DNA of 64,000 nucleotides from Styela clava (GCF_964204865.1 NC_135253.1:21860001-21924000), one strand, 5' to 3'. Positions 11,653 to 24,049 are shown, numbered from the stretch's first letter. The notes: generated from the letters alone by a model not told the origin. Program-made: numbers and translations.

Positions 11653-11855
11653 GGTTCCATTACATTTGAACCCACGTACATTTGAACCCATGGCAATTGC
11701 ACCTGTATGCTATTGCACCTATGGAATTTTTTTTGTTTCACGGATAGTTAAACCCATACTAACCCTAACCCATGGGTTTTAGCACCCGCATATAGATTGA
11801 ACCCGTGGATATACACATGGGTTCAAATGTACGTGGGTTCAAATGTACGGTCACC
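11653..11855 (+). mobile_element. family-2 MITE with empty site in paralogue
   Basis: GGTTCCATTACATTTGAACC to ATGTACGGTCACC, flanked by CTTCTTATA (11644-11652 and 11856-11864). The other duplicate reads straight through GTCTTCTTATACATAG at ~18973, so ends and 9-bp duplication are certain. Confidence 0.95.
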
Positions 11856-12566
11856 CTTCTTATACATAGCAATTTTGTTTTTGACGAAAAGTCACTTCGC
11901 CATATACATACAAGCGTCCATGTTATCAATTTTGGGGCCTTTAATGAATGCTCCTGTCTACCAGTTCAGTCATCTTTGACTGTCCCTTATTTTATATTGT
12001 AGCAATGCAAACTTTTTTAGGTCTTTTATACGGCCCATGTTTTGAGCATTTAACTTTCATCTCCGAATCCCGTTGTCTGTTTTCCTTTTTATACTTTTAC
12101 ATCTTATTGTTGTAATGGCGAGTTTAGTCAATCGTTTCATGCAACTTCCTATTTCCATCGCGACACTTTTCGAATTTTATTACACTAATTCAGGGCCGGA
12201 TCATGCGTTTTAGAGGCCCTAAGTATTTAAGATTCTATATATACAGGGTGGTCGCTAGGAAAAAACAGAAAATTTGTCAAACAACCATTTATTTTTATAA
12301 AGAATACCTTTTACAAAGTTTTTTGAAGGCATATGTTTGATGTTTATATATTGATGTTAAATTATATTATACGTATAGAAGCTCAAAATGCCATCCGTGA
12401 ACTTCGGAGCAGTGTCTAGAAGTCAAGCTTGTGTGGCATTTTGAAGGTTAACTTGTAAGATATCGTTCCAAGCTCTTTCCAAACTCGTTTTCGAATCATC
12501 ATTTGTAAATATAAATAGCTGTTTGACAAATTTTCTGCTTTTCTAACGAGTGTATAAAATATAGTT

Positions 12567-13132
12567 ACCGTATTTTCTCGCAAATACGCCGAGTTTAAAA
12601 CACAAAAAAAAGTTGCCCAACTAAGGGACCGTCTTATTCTCGCATAATTCAGATAGCACCAAAAAATCGGCTCCTTCGCGCATCGAGACTTTGATCACGC
12701 AACGAAATGATATCATGCTGACCTGCCGGTAATTGCAACAGCTACCAACCATGCTTAGTTCTCACGATAAAAGCGTGCAGGCACACACGCGATCCTTGTC
12801 CAGGTGTGATTGTCTGTCATAAACGTGACTTGTATTTGATTGTATCTTTTGCATAAGAGCAACAGCATTGATCTACGGCCAGCCGTCTCGTAGTCAAAAC
12901 GTTATCATTTGTGCGCAATCGTCGTTAGCAACTAACGCCAGAATTTTAATCACATTTACGATATGTTATCCTTTTTAGTTGCGCTGATAAGCACTCTTAT
13001 CTCCCTCCGTTGTAATTTAAATATTTACCGGCACATCATGCATGACATCGCTCACGCTGTTGAAGTAATGACACAATAATAATTCTTAACAATAAAACTG
13101 TAATTCCCATCATTTTGAACAACCGCTTACGG
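12567..13132. other. left end of an element, otherwise unassigned
   Basis: Begins ACCGTATTTTCTCGCAAATA at the point where the 2-kb duplication stops, resembling the ends of TA-inserting Tc1/mariner-type MITEs. No right end was found. No coding frame. Confidence 0.35.
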
Positions 13133-14691
13133 CAGGGGTCACCAAACTACGGCCCGCGGGCCGGATCCGGCCCGCGGCGTCATTTTATCCGGCCCGCAAT
13201 AACACGTAAAAAATAGCGAAATTTTTTTCCAAGAGAAATTTTCCCGAGCATCGTCGTTCGTTTTCGCATCCGCTCAGACACTTTTGTCACCCTGACAGAT
13301 TTTCAGTCGTGGTTGTATACAATAATTCGTTTTTGCGATTTTGAATGCTATTCGTTAGTTTTTGGTTGGGTTTGGGAAATTTAAGTATGAATCAAATAAG
13401 TCAATCATCATTTGCCTCATTAGGAATTGTAGTTTTAATAGTAGTAATAAAAAATTAGTCTAGAAATAGCTGTGACAAAATAGGCTAGAATTCTTTACCG
13501 GGTACGCAACGTTTCTGTGAAAGATGCACTCGTACACTCGTGAGGCGAAACTGTTTACGTTTCTTGTGCTGAAAATTAATGCCGAATGTGCACGTCGCGC
13601 TAACAGTAACTGTAATCCCTCGCGTACTGCTCCAATTTCACAAGTCACACTAACTTTTGTACTGCCTAAATGCGGATATTCATGTAGGTATGTTACAAAA
13701 AAATTAAAGTTCATCCGATTTAAATAAAAACTGCGTCATTGGATAGATCTGAGTGAAAATGAAAAACAATACCAAGTTTAGGGAGATATCGGAATTTTAG
13801 AACCGCCCGACAGGCCAATTTTTTTCATAAAGATTGTATTACTTTTTTGATAAGAACTGTAATAAATATGAAATGTACATATATATCAATCACTAACCTT
13901 TCGATCATGTCACTATGGAATATTGAGACTATTTCAGGATTTTATTCTGGCAACGGTCTTGACACCGCCGAAAGATCGTGCAAATAAACGCTGGAGTTGT
14001 GCATGACAGTTTGACAGTGATTCATTGGGGGTAATAATTAACAATGTTCTGATAGTACAAACTTCATAAAAATTGGTAAGTATCAAGTTAGGAAAGAAAT
14101 ACACACGTCGACATAAATTTTATTGGTGCCCATGGACAATATCATTAATTTGCACTACGTATAACTTGAGCGTAATTTTTAAAAGCTCCGAATGTTGGGG
14201 AATTTATAAAATCAAATACCAGATAATAGTTGTTTATTTTATCTAATTATGTCAATATTTTTTGGAATTCAATGCTACAGCAGGCAGTCCGTAGTCGTTT
14301 TTTATGAGCAGTATTCCGACACGGCGTAACGGTACTTACGTATGTACGGTACGTGATGCGTACATTTTTGGGCGCGAAAAAGCGGATTTTGTAACATTCC
14401 TAATCCATGACTGCAACGTTTTGATAACAGCTAAACTCAGGATAGTTGTCTAGATATAGAAATCTTGTATATTTGTTTTCCTAGGATGTTCTCGATCTAT
14501 ATTCTGCGATATAGATAGAATTTAATATTCAAGTCTTCAGAAATGTAGAATACATATTGTTGAATAAACTGAATGGATTTCCCAACTTTTGTGAATTTAT
14601 TGTATTACGTTGACAAAAATATTTGTCCGGCCCGTTTCAACACAGTTTGAGTCATGCCCGGCCCGCGGTCAAAAAAGTTTGGTGACCCCTG
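13133..14691. mobile_element. non-autonomous hAT element, 1559 bp
   Basis: Ends CAGGGGTCACCAAACTACGG and AAAGTTTGGTGACCCCTG, flanked by perfect 8-bp duplications GCTTACGG (13125-13132 and 14692-14699). GGCCCGCGGGCC-type subterminal motifs occur at both ends. No transposase remains; the short frames inside are not convincing. Confidence 0.9.
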
Positions 14692-15100
14692 GCTTACGGT
14701 AACTGAAAGGTTGAAATAACATACGAATATGGTGTGATAAATACTGTGCTGTACGTCCATGGGTTAGGCAATAGCTGTTTTTTCCTGAATCAGCAAAACG
14801 GAAGGGTCATAAATCAATCACTTTATTTCTTGGTTGCCGATTTTATTCTGAAGTGCCGTTATCGGGCAGGAAGTGGTTCATTGCACCGGCCACGTTTTCT
14901 GTTTTTAAAAGGATTAAGACAAATAACAGCTGGTATACAAAGTCAATTAAATAATCGGCAGACACTTTGGCATACATTATAAAATATATCAGCCCATATA
15001 TGAAGCTTACACAATCATGTTTGAGAAGACTTGCGCGAAAAATAACCAAATTTTTTGCCCTTGCCGCTCAGGATATCTCGACCACGTTAATATAAAATAA

Positions 15101-17476
15101 CAGTGGCGGCGCGTCAATAGGGCCAACCGGGGCAATGCCCCGGTTGTTTTTTCGGTATAATAAAAAATATTCGAAAATACCTCAATATCGGTTGCACAGA
15201 CTGTCTACACTAGCCATATTCTCCCGACATGGTTCATTTTTCGCTCGCAAAGCCTTCGCCGAACGTCGACGGGGCGACGCCGATTTTGCCCCGGTTGCTC
15301 ATTGTATATCGTTTTCTCTCTTTTATCTTCCACTCGCCGCGTTTGTCTCGTTTGTTATCTGTTTCTTTTACTAAATCATCGGGGCCGATCGGGGCTAGCC
15401 CCGAAATTATGACGACACAATGCCGACGTTTCTTACAACAACGTGTTGACATATTCACGCATTCCTTCTCGTTCGTTGGTTGCTTGAAGAGTTGATAGTT
15501 TCCTCGCCTTCGTTTTTGTCGCTTGTTTCGCTATTTGAATCAGTTAGAAACCTTTAGTCCATTTGCTTTCGATTTTCCACATTCCTTTTGAGCTCCTCAC
15601 TTCTTTCCGGCTTCGCATTTCTTCACTGGAACAATCCCATGACGGAGGAAAGCGTCGGCGTACATTCTGCGCAGAAACTTGGTATAAAAACACGAATGGT
15701 TGTGTTACAGCGAGGACAAAAATGCACTTTTTTGTTTTTATTGCCTACTTTTTGCTACCGCCCGTGACTCACGTTGGTGCAAATTTGGTTTTAGAGATCT
15801 TAAACATCTTTCCGAGCGTGCCAGGGATCATCAATCTTCTATGGAGCATCTGGACAATGCAGTAAAATACCGAACATTCGGAAATGTTAATATTGCAGCA
15901 CAGTTGGATGAAGGACGCGCGGTTTCTATTCGTCGGCACAACCAAATCGTCGAGAAAAACCGCCATGTTCTCGGTCGATTGATAGATGTTTTGAAGTTCA
16001 TTGGTTGTCACGAGCTGTCCCTCCGTGGGCACGATGAACGGGCTGGCTCTTCTAATAGAGGGGTATTTTTGGATATGGTGGAATACACCGCATCCCTAGA
16101 TACAGTATTGAGAGATCATCTTGATGCCGCAACTGTTTCGAAAGGGACATCTAAGGATATCCAAAATGATTTGCTCGACTCAATGTATAAAATTTATTTA
16201 CAACATTTGGCTCTGGAAATTGAGAATTGCCAGTTCCTTTCGATTCAGTCTGACGAGACAACTGACATCACGTGCGTTTCCCAACTGGCTGTGATTTTTC
16301 GGTTTGTGAAAGATGGTAAACCTACCGAGAGATTCCACAGCTTTGTACCAATCGTTGATCGCACGGCTTGCGGGATATCGGCTGTACTGAAAGAAGTGTT
16401 ACAGCCTTACAACGCGAAGTCAAAATTGATAGCTCAAACTTATGACGGCGCGGCAGTCATGAGTGGGTCGAAACATGGTGTTCAAGTTTATATAAAAGAA
16501 GATTTTCCTCATGCGCATTTTTTACATTGTTATGCACACCAATTTAACCTCGTTATTAAAAATATGTGTCTTGATACCCCTCTCGTCCGTATATTTTTTG
16601 CAAATGTTTCGGGGTTTTCTCCATTTTTTTTCCGTTTCGCCGAAGCGCTCTGACCTCCTTCGCCAAATATGTAGCCGCCGTCTCCCAGCTTGTGCACCAA
16701 CACGTTGGAACTTCCAATCACGCGTGGTGCAGGGCGTGTCCAAAATTAGGTCTGAGCTCATTGAGTGTTTCAATGGCATTCAGAGCTCTCCGGTTTGGGA
16801 CGAACGCTCTGTGAGGGAGGCGGCAGGTCTAAAGCGTCTGCTAGAAGATGGTGAGTTTTCATTTTTTCTCCACAATATTCTATCACGTGGATGTATTATA
16901 CGTAGGCTTACCATACGTCCCGGTTTAGCCGGGACAGTCCCGGTTTTAGGATGTTTTTCTGTCAGAGACGTTATTTCTGGGATGCATGACTTTAATCAGC
17001 GCGTTATTGAGCATTTTGCTTCCAAGAAACCGCGGCGTGTTGCATATATGTTCAAGCAGTAGAAGTCTAGCAGCATATATATCTATGAGTGAGCGACGCA
17101 TGTCCTTATTTTTGCATTACCTTTCCTTTCTTCATAGTAACGTTTTAAACCTTATTTTAGGTTTTGTCTGTTTTCCCGAAGTTTCTGTTAATATGTCATT
17201 GTATTTATCTGGGTAAATATTGCCTTTCCTTTTGAAAGTGGTTTCAAAATAAACTATGTCTATATTTATTAATCCCTTGACTTGGACCGGTTTTAAAGAC
17301 ACTTTCTTATCGTTAAAAATTGTCGCTTTTGCCGATTGGTTGTTACCGATGGAATGGTTTTTATACTCATAAAATGATGGGAGAACTTACAGCGCTCATC
17401 CTGTCCCCGTAGATGGGGGTGACTTGGTCCCGCAGTAGCTTGCCCCGGTTGTCAAAATCACCACGCGCCGCCACTG
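15101..17476 (+). mobile_element. hAT element with decayed transposase, 2376 bp
   Basis: Ends CAGTGGCGGCGCGTCAATAG and CACGCGCCGCCACTG, flanked by perfect 8-bp duplications TAAAATAA (15093-15100, 17477-17484). A CCCCGG-rich subterminal segment is repeated near both ends. It carries the transposase remnant at 15640-17062. Confidence 0.95.
15640..17062 (+). pseudogene. hAT transposase remnant (TTF zinc finger + DUF4371 type)
   Basis: A frame at 15640-15715 (RTFCAETWYKN) shifts near 15700 into one reading CFYC, then FGFRDLKHLSERARDHQSS, the TTF-type zinc finger. The core follows: QSDETTDITCVSQLAV, AQTYDGAAVMSG and HFLHCYAHQFNLVI, hallmark ZMYM1-like hAT motifs. Near 16650 it shifts again to PTRWNFQSRVVQ. 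At ~16905 a short unrelated repeat (CCATACGTCCCGG) interrupts it. The C-terminal dimerisation domain is missing, so it cannot be a working transposase. Confidence 0.9.
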
Positions 17477-17867
17477 TAAAATAATGATTGTAAAATATTT
17501 TCAATCAAAAATGTCCTCATGTTATACGTTTGGTACTTCAAGTCGGCGCTGATTTAATTCCTTTCATGTTGGCAGTAATTTAGTTAGAGCCGCAAAGTGC
17601 TGTCTTCCATTACGACAAAACAGAAAATATAATAATCGAAAATTGTTTTAATCAAAATATGGACAGCGGCGATAGAATGTGTGTGCCATATACAAGAAGG
17701 TAGTGAATAGCCATATTTGAATATTAAATTTGAATTGAACATCATTGACTGTAATAGATGCGTGCGCCGTGTTACGATTTGTAGAAACGGCGTATATACG
17801 AATTTTTCACTAAATTTTACTAAACAAGCCTCGAATATTAATACTGATCAAATACTAATAGATGATC

Positions 17868-19685
17868 GCAAATTTTGAAAATGGAATAACTTCAAAATCT
17901 TAGTAAATTTACAGCTTATGTTTAACAGCAAGTTCTCCAAATACTTGTCCGTTTATTGCTTCCGCGCGCTGCCCTCAATTCAAAAGACGCTCGCCGCTCT
18001 ATATTCGGCGCAACGTATAGTTCACGCCAAGTGTTGACTGATTACGACTTCCTTTGCGATTCAAGCCCATGTATTTGTAATTATAAACTGGTTAACATAA
18101 CTATTCAGATACCCAATCGGAAAAGCAGCAACTTCTTCAAATGGTTCCATTACATTTGAACCCACGTACATTTGAACCCGTAATTTGAACCTACGACAAT
18201 TGCACTTGCATACTATTGCACCTATGGGAATTTTATTTACGGATATTTGAACCCGTACTAACCGTCCCTAACCCGCGGATATACGGGTGCAAATATATGG
18301 GTTCAAATGTACGGTCTATTCTTCAAATACTTGTCCGTTTATTGCTTCTGCGCGCTGCCCTCAATTCAAAAGCCTTTCGCCGCGCTTTATTCTGCGCAAC
18401 GTATAGTTCACGCCAAGTGTTAACTGATTACGATTTCCTTTGCGATTCACGGCCCTGCATTTGTAATTATAAACTGGTTAACTAACTATTCTCATACCCG
18501 ATCTGGGGCGCCCGAGAAGTGTGTGTACCAATATGGAGGTAACTAATTTCGTTCGCCTACTTACCTAACAAAGACAGTCCCTTAACTCGTGATAGGACTA
18601 AAAAAAATAAGGAAAAACGAAATAAAATTATCGCCCAACCCTAACCTGGTTCACATACTACGGGAGTACCCGATCTGGACTGCTAAACAGGCGGGAAGCC
18701 ATCTTATTAACTTTCATCTCCGACTCCTGTTGTCTGTTTTCATTTTTACACTTTTACTTCCTATCTCGGTAATCGCGAATTCAGTCAACCGCTTCATGTA
18801 ACTAGCTGTTTTATTACAACTCCATATTTCCATCGCTACATGTATCGAATTTTATTATACTAACTCAGGGACGGATCATGCGCTTTAGAGACCCTAGGCA
18901 CTTTTAGACTTTGGTTATATATATAAATAAAACAAAATTTTCGAGAATAGCATCAGTGGTCATGTGAAATTATGTCTTCTTATACATAGCAATTTTTTTT
19001 TGACGAAAAGTCACTTCGCCATATACATACAAGCGTCCATGTTATCAATTTTGGGGCCTTTAATGAATGCTCCTGTCTACCAGTTCAGTCATCTTTGACT
19101 GTCCCTTATTTTATATTGTAGCAATGCAAACTTTTTTAGGTCTTTTATACGGCCCATATTTTGAGCATTTAACTTTCATCTCCGAATCACGTTATCTGTT
19201 TTCCTTTTTATACTTTTACATCTTATTGTTGTAATGGCGAGTGCAGTCAATCGTTTCATGCAACTTCCTATTTCCATTGCGACACTTTTCGAATTTTATT
19301 ACACTAATTCAGGGCCGGATCATGCGTTTTAGAGGCCCTAAGTATTTAAGATTCTATATATACAGGGTGGTCGCTAGAAAAAAACAGAAAATTTGTCAAA
19401 CAACCATTTATTTTTATAAAGAATACCTTTTACAGAGTTTTTTGAAGGCATATGTTTGATGTTTATATATTGATGTTAAGTTATATTATACGTACAGAAG
19501 CTCAAAATGCCATCCGTGAACTTCAGAGCAGTGTCTAGAAGTCAAGCTTGTATGGCATTTTGAAGGTTAACTTGTAAGATATCGTTCCAAGCTCTTTCCA
19601 AACTCGTTTTCGAATCATCATTTGTAAATATAAATAGCTGTTTGACAAATTTTCTGCTTTTCTAACGAGTGTATAAAATATAGTT
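17868..19685 (+). repeat. dispersed ~2-kb duplication, copy B
   Basis: Counterpart of 10508-12566, shorter because it lacks the 11653-11855 MITE. Shares the MITE at 18143-18319 and the family-3 MITE at 18506-18666. Confidence 0.85.
18143..18319 (+). mobile_element. family-2 MITE, internally deleted
   Basis: Same insertion as 10779-10988, flanked by CTTCAAAT sequence, but missing about 30 bp around the centre (the segment after CTAACCCGCGG). Confidence 0.8.
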
Positions 19686-19819
19686 ATAATGAAACTGGCA
19701 TTATTTTCGAGAATAGTTCTCATACTTACAGATATGATATTTGAGAACGAAACATCGTCTGACCAACTCGAATAATTTCGTTTAACACTGAGGCGCCATT
19801 AAAATTGGCTACGTAAATT

Positions 19820-19965
19820 TTTGTAGTGTGTGTACCAGGTTAGGGTAAGGCCTTTTTCTCCAACGATTCCCCTCGCGGGTAGCGTAGAGACCGTCCACTG
19901 GGTGTAAAGTAGGCGAACAAAATTAGTTACCTCCATATTGGTACACACACTCCCGGAGCGTCCCT
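19820..19965 (-). mobile_element. family-3 MITE, rearranged
   Basis: Starts GTGTGTGTACCAGGTTAGGG and ends CCATATTGGTACACACACTC; the interior differs from other copies between 19850 and 19900. Confidence 0.6.
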
Positions 19966-20285
19966 TTCTTTGATGCTCTGAACACGTGCCTTTTCTGCTT
20001 AATGGTTGCCCTGCAGTAACTTGACTCAACAATTATTTTGATATTTGCAGTTATATATTGTTTAGTCTGAAGAAGTTAGACTGTGATCTAACGGAAGTTC
20101 ACTAATATACTTTCATGATTTTGTGCTATTTCGTAAAAAGAGATTATTCTATTCTTGGTAGGCTTTTAAAACGTTAGTACGATATATCATCTCAAACGAC
20201 TGTCGATTTATCTCATGGGGTTTCATCGACTGCATATCAAGCTAGCAAAACAGAACATGAACGTTTGTTTTTCAACTGAAATTAT
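19966..20285. other. no gene recognised
   Basis: A short stretch that lacks coding signals. A GTCTGAAGAAGTTAGACTG hairpin-like motif occurs at about 20068. Confidence 0.5.
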
Positions 20286-20473
20286 GGTGACCGTACATTT
20301 GAACCCATGCGTATATCCACGGGTTCAATCTATATGCGGGTGCTAAAACCCATGGGTTAGGGTTAGTATGGGTTTAACTATCCGTGAAACAAAAAAAAAT
20401 TCCATAGGCGCAATAGCATACAGGTGCAATTGTCATGGGTTCAAATGTACGTGGGTTCAAATGTAATGGAACC
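20286..20473 (-). mobile_element. family-2 MITE with 8-bp target duplication
   Basis: GGTGACCGTACATTTGAACC to AATGGAACC, flanked by GAAATTAT on both sides. One of the doubled TACATTTGAACCCATG units is missing at the left end. Confidence 0.85.
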
Positions 20474-20644
20474 GAAATTATACTGGTTTAGGATTTTACT
20501 ACATCGAGCTAACTGTTCGAATACGTTTGCCATCTCTCCGCCGGGAACTCTTGTGTGCTTCCGATTCCCGAGGGGTAAAAGAAACAATTGAAGGGCATCT
20601 CGTCGTACACGTAACCGTTGGTCAATTGTGTTTTTCTGCGCCAT
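20471..20644 (-). other. small frame interrupted by MITE at its end
   Basis: From an ATG in good context (AGGATGGCG) the frame reads MAQKNTIDQRLRVRRDALQL, then GNRKHTRVPGGEMANVFEQL, about 57 codons before the MITE. Removing the MITE restores a stop two codons later (about 58 codons). Composition looks protein-like, but I recognise no family. It could be a small gene or the remnant of an exon. Confidence 0.25.
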
Positions 20645-20695
20645 CCTAACATTCGAACAGACAAATAAACTATTCGTCATATATATGATTAAGCG

Positions 20696-20898
20696 GCGCT
20701 CTAGAAGTGTGTGTACCAATTTGAAGGTAACTAATTTTGTTCGCCTACTTTACATGAAGTTGTGTAAACGGACTGAAATCTATGAGCAGGGTGATATTCA
20801 CTTGGCTAAAACAAACAGTCCTGGAACTTGTAATAAAACTAAAAATCGGAATAAAATTAGGGCCCAACCTTAACCTGGTACACATACTACGGGAGTAC
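20696..20898 (+). mobile_element. family-3 MITE, complete
   Basis: GGCGCTCTAGAAGTGTGTGT to ACATACTACGGGAGTACC, near-matching flanks GATTAAGC and AATTGAGC. Central part carries AACCTTAACCTGG. Confidence 0.7.
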
Positions 20899-21412
20899 CA
20901 ATTGAGCAGTCGTTCTCGCCCTTCTTTATTTCGGAATGGATAAGAAAATTCTGTTATAAATATTTGTGTAAATGGCTTAGTATTTTATGGCTCAGGTCAA
21001 CGATCAGGTCACGCCACCGAGGTGTAAAAACTAACTCAATGGTAACGGCGCATTAAATATCTGGTACTCCCGTAGTATGTGTACCAGGTTAGGGTTAGGC
21101 CATAATTTTATTTTGATTTTTCTTATTTTAGTTCGATTACGAGTTCGGAGACTGTCTGTGTTGGCCAAGTGAATAGGTTTCAGTCCCTTTACACAGTGGC
21201 GTAGCCAGCCCAAAATTTGGGGGGGGGCCAAATTTGAAAATTATAGAAATTATATTGGGTTTAAAACACCCGTTCTTCAAGCGCAAAACAACAACAGATG
21301 GTCAACAAGCAAACTGATTCAATTACTCAGCTGGATTTTTGTGAATACAAAATCCAGTAATAAACAATTTTTTATTTGAAACAATGTGAATAAGTAAAAT
21401 ACATCGCCGCGA

Positions 21413-23763
21413 TTAAAAGTCCATCCTTCGCTTCCCGCCAACTATGCCCGACACAACTCGATTAATTTTCTCTTCGGTGACCATTTCACGGTGACAGTGA
21501 AGCACACTCAAATCAGAAAGACGATTGGACGTCATTGGTGAGCGCAGCCATGTCTTTACCCGTTTCATGCATGAGAAAGACCGCTCAGCCTCAACGGTGG
21601 TTGCTGGTAGCGTCATAACGATCTGCATTGCGGTGTACACGCACGGATAATCTCGAGCGCTCAGAAGAAGCCCCTCCAAACATTCGTCGTTAACGTCGGA
21701 ACTTAGAGAAGTTCTCCACAGTCTCACTTCATTCTGGAGGTTATCCAATAAATACAGACGCTCTACCTCATCCACGTGAACTGGTTTGTTCGGTGGAAGA
21801 ATTGATAGCAATGAAAAAAATGATGGGTTGTCAATGAAGCGTTCCCGAATAGAGCAGCTCAAGCCGTCGACGTATGGGAGATATACGGAACGTTTAAAAT
21901 ACTGGGATGCTGAATCAGCACAGACATGGTCGTGATAAACTTGTACTTCGACTACTCTGGGTATTGTCAACTCTTTCAAGCCAGCTATTTCACAAGCTTC
22001 TTTGTAAATATTCAATGCTAGAACACTCTGAAGAGAGGTTCTTTACTGACGGCACACTGACTCCGACCGCCTGAAGTGCGCGCTAGTGGCTCCATTAGTG
22101 CCGAATATCGACCAATCAAACATACGGCGTAGATAACCGACGACTTTTCTAGAGCAGATTTCAGAGAAAAAGCCTTCGCCCGCGTCTCACTGTTAGCATC
22201 TCTCGCCAAAGAATCAAGAGCCTCAAGTACTCGTTTGAAGTTGCATTCGAAGATTCGGATGCTCTTGTACTTCTCAGACCATCTGGTGGGGCAGAACAAA
22301 GGGATGTTAATTCCTAAACCCGCGCGCCTTTTAGGGCTCTCCCTGAAAAAACGAATAGTCTCACGAATCATATCACAGGTGCTTCTGATGATTGCAACTT
22401 TACTTTGGTCATTTATGACCAAATTCAAACAATGAGAAGCGCAGTGCACAAATATTGCGCGCGGGTATTTATCACGAATGCGTTTTTGCACACCGCTGAC
22501 GTGACCTGCCATTGTCGTTGCACCATCATAGCCTTGCCCCACAAGTTTTTGCAAATCCACTTCTATACCAGAGAGGTGGGTCAAAATATTTGAGAAAATT
22601 GATTCGGCAGAAACAGAATCCATTTCCACTAATCCTGTGAAGCGCTCGCACACTTCACCACCTTTCACATACCTCAAAACGATGCTTAGTTGTTCTTTCC
22701 CAGAAATATCACATGATTCGTCGGCTATTACGGACACAAACGATTTATTAGCCTCCATAACGATATCTTGCACTATCATGTTGCTTGCTACCTTGAGAAT
22801 TTCATTTTGTATCATCGGGCTTGTATACTTAGCGTTTCCGGCCATTCGAGCGAAATGCCTTTTCAAATCTTCATCCCCTGCGTCGATACGAAATAGAAGA
22901 AGGTTCACAAAATTTCCACTATCCCCGGAATGTCCGCGCAAGGGTATGTTTCCATGCTTTTGACAAAATTTTTCGCAGCTATATTTGATTCTCGGTGGTA
23001 ATTTGTGTCTCGGTGTGCTACAGCCTTTTCCATAAATTTTTTGTAGTCAATGCATGGTCTTGTAACAAAGGCAGTGTCCCTGAGTGTTCCATGCTTCAAA
23101 CGTGCTTGCATGACTATGCATATCTCACACAAACCACCCCCATCAGAGAGTTGGGTGTAAACTAACCAACTGCAAAATCTGTTATCGTCAATCCATTTTT
23201 TGAGAAATTTACGACGACTTTGTCTAACAGTATCCAGAATCGTCACGTTTTTTCGGACCATCCGAAGTTAGAAGCCTGCATCTCTCCGCATCGGTAAGCT
23301 GTGTATGTTTCTTAAAAATATATCCAAGATCGTTTGTTTTCCCTTCGTTGATTATTAGTTCATCTTCGGGATTAGAAGTGATAGACGTAACTGACGTAAC
23401 CGGTGCATCCACAGCCTGAGAAGCGCTTATTGATGTATTTGAGGAAAGCGAGTCTTTATTTCGCTGAAAAAAACTATCGAATTTCGCCTGTTTAAATTTA
23501 GCCATCGAAGTAATTTGGTCATCAAAATCCAAGCGTTTCGAATAAAAATCCGGCGAGAACAAATCAAGACCGAGTAACTGACCAGCGAATTTCGCCTGTT
23601 TAAATTTAGCCATCGAAGTAATTAGGTCATCAAATTCCAAGCGTTTCGAATAAAAATCCGGCGAGAACAAATCAAGACCGAGTAACTGACCGCTTGCGAA
23701 ACAGTCTTTCCCATACTGCTCATAAGAGCGAACGTTCAAGTCTTTGTGACGTAACAATGACAA
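21413..23763 (-). pseudogene. hAT transposase, frameshifted (TTF finger, DUF4371, hAT dimerisation)
   Basis: Four overlapping frames read in order on the minus strand. 23763-23224 holds the N-terminus; a likely original ATG is at 23505 (MAKFKQAKFDSFFQRN). 23261-22905 holds the TTF-type finger (WLVYTQLSDGGGLCEICIVM, GTLRDTAFVTRPC). 22941-22018 holds the core (SVIADESCDISGKEQLSIV, GQGYDGATTMAG, FVHCASHCLNLVI, CPTRWSEKY). 22015-21413 holds the C-terminal domain (LPATTVEAERSFSCMKRVKT, HCHREM). Only frameshifts separate them, so inactivation is fairly recent. Confidence 0.9.
23478..23692 (-). repeat. 108-bp tandem duplication in the hAT element
   Basis: Two nearly identical 108-bp units (23478-23585 and 23586-23692) add 36 codons, repeating QLLGLDLFSPDFYSKRL and MAKFKQAKF. 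The length keeps frame. Confidence 0.9.
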
Positions 23764-24049
23764 TCAGCAAGCGTGACGAGACAAGATGCCACAAAACTGG
23801 TGGATTAGGAATGGAATTCTTGAAAATTTTGGGGGGGGCCATGGCCCCTCTGGCCCCCCCCCTGGCTACGCCTATGCCTTTACACAACCTTTTGACGAAA
23901 AGTCACCTCGCGATATGCATACAAGCGCTCGTGTTATTAATTTTGGGACTTTTAATGAATGCTTCTGTCTACAAGTTCAGTCATCTTTGACTGTCCCTTA
24001 TTCGATATTTTATATTGTAGCAATGCAAACATTTTTAGGTCTTTTATAC

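Larger units (their letters stand above)
10508..12566 (+). repeat. dispersed ~2-kb duplication, copy A
   Basis: Matches 17868-19685 in the same order: GAAAATGGAATAACTTCAAAA at the left to AACGAGTGTATAAAATATAG at the right. Contains two related ~130-bp blocks (10572 and 10990) around a family-2 MITE, a family-3 MITE, and a family-2 MITE at 11653 that copy B lacks. A fragment of the same repeat is at 23885-24049 and continues after 24568. Confidence 0.85.
21194..23876 (-). mobile_element. hAT element with near-complete decayed transposase, 2683 bp
   Basis: Ends CAGTGGCGTAGCCAGCC and GGCTACGCCTATG, flanked by perfect 8-bp duplications CCTTTACA (21186-21193, 23877-23884). It landed inside a family-3 MITE, whose right half is replaced by other repeat DNA after 23885. 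G/C-run sequences follow both ends. Confidence 0.95.

Noticed and set aside
13460..13727. Overlapping 84- and 67-codon frames inside the 13133-14691 hAT element
   Set aside because: Neither shows transposase motifs; both are open on opposite strands of the same DNA.
18216..18485. 89-codon frame across MITE and repeat block
   Set aside because: Runs through a MITE and its flanking repeat; similar short frames recur wherever the repeat does.
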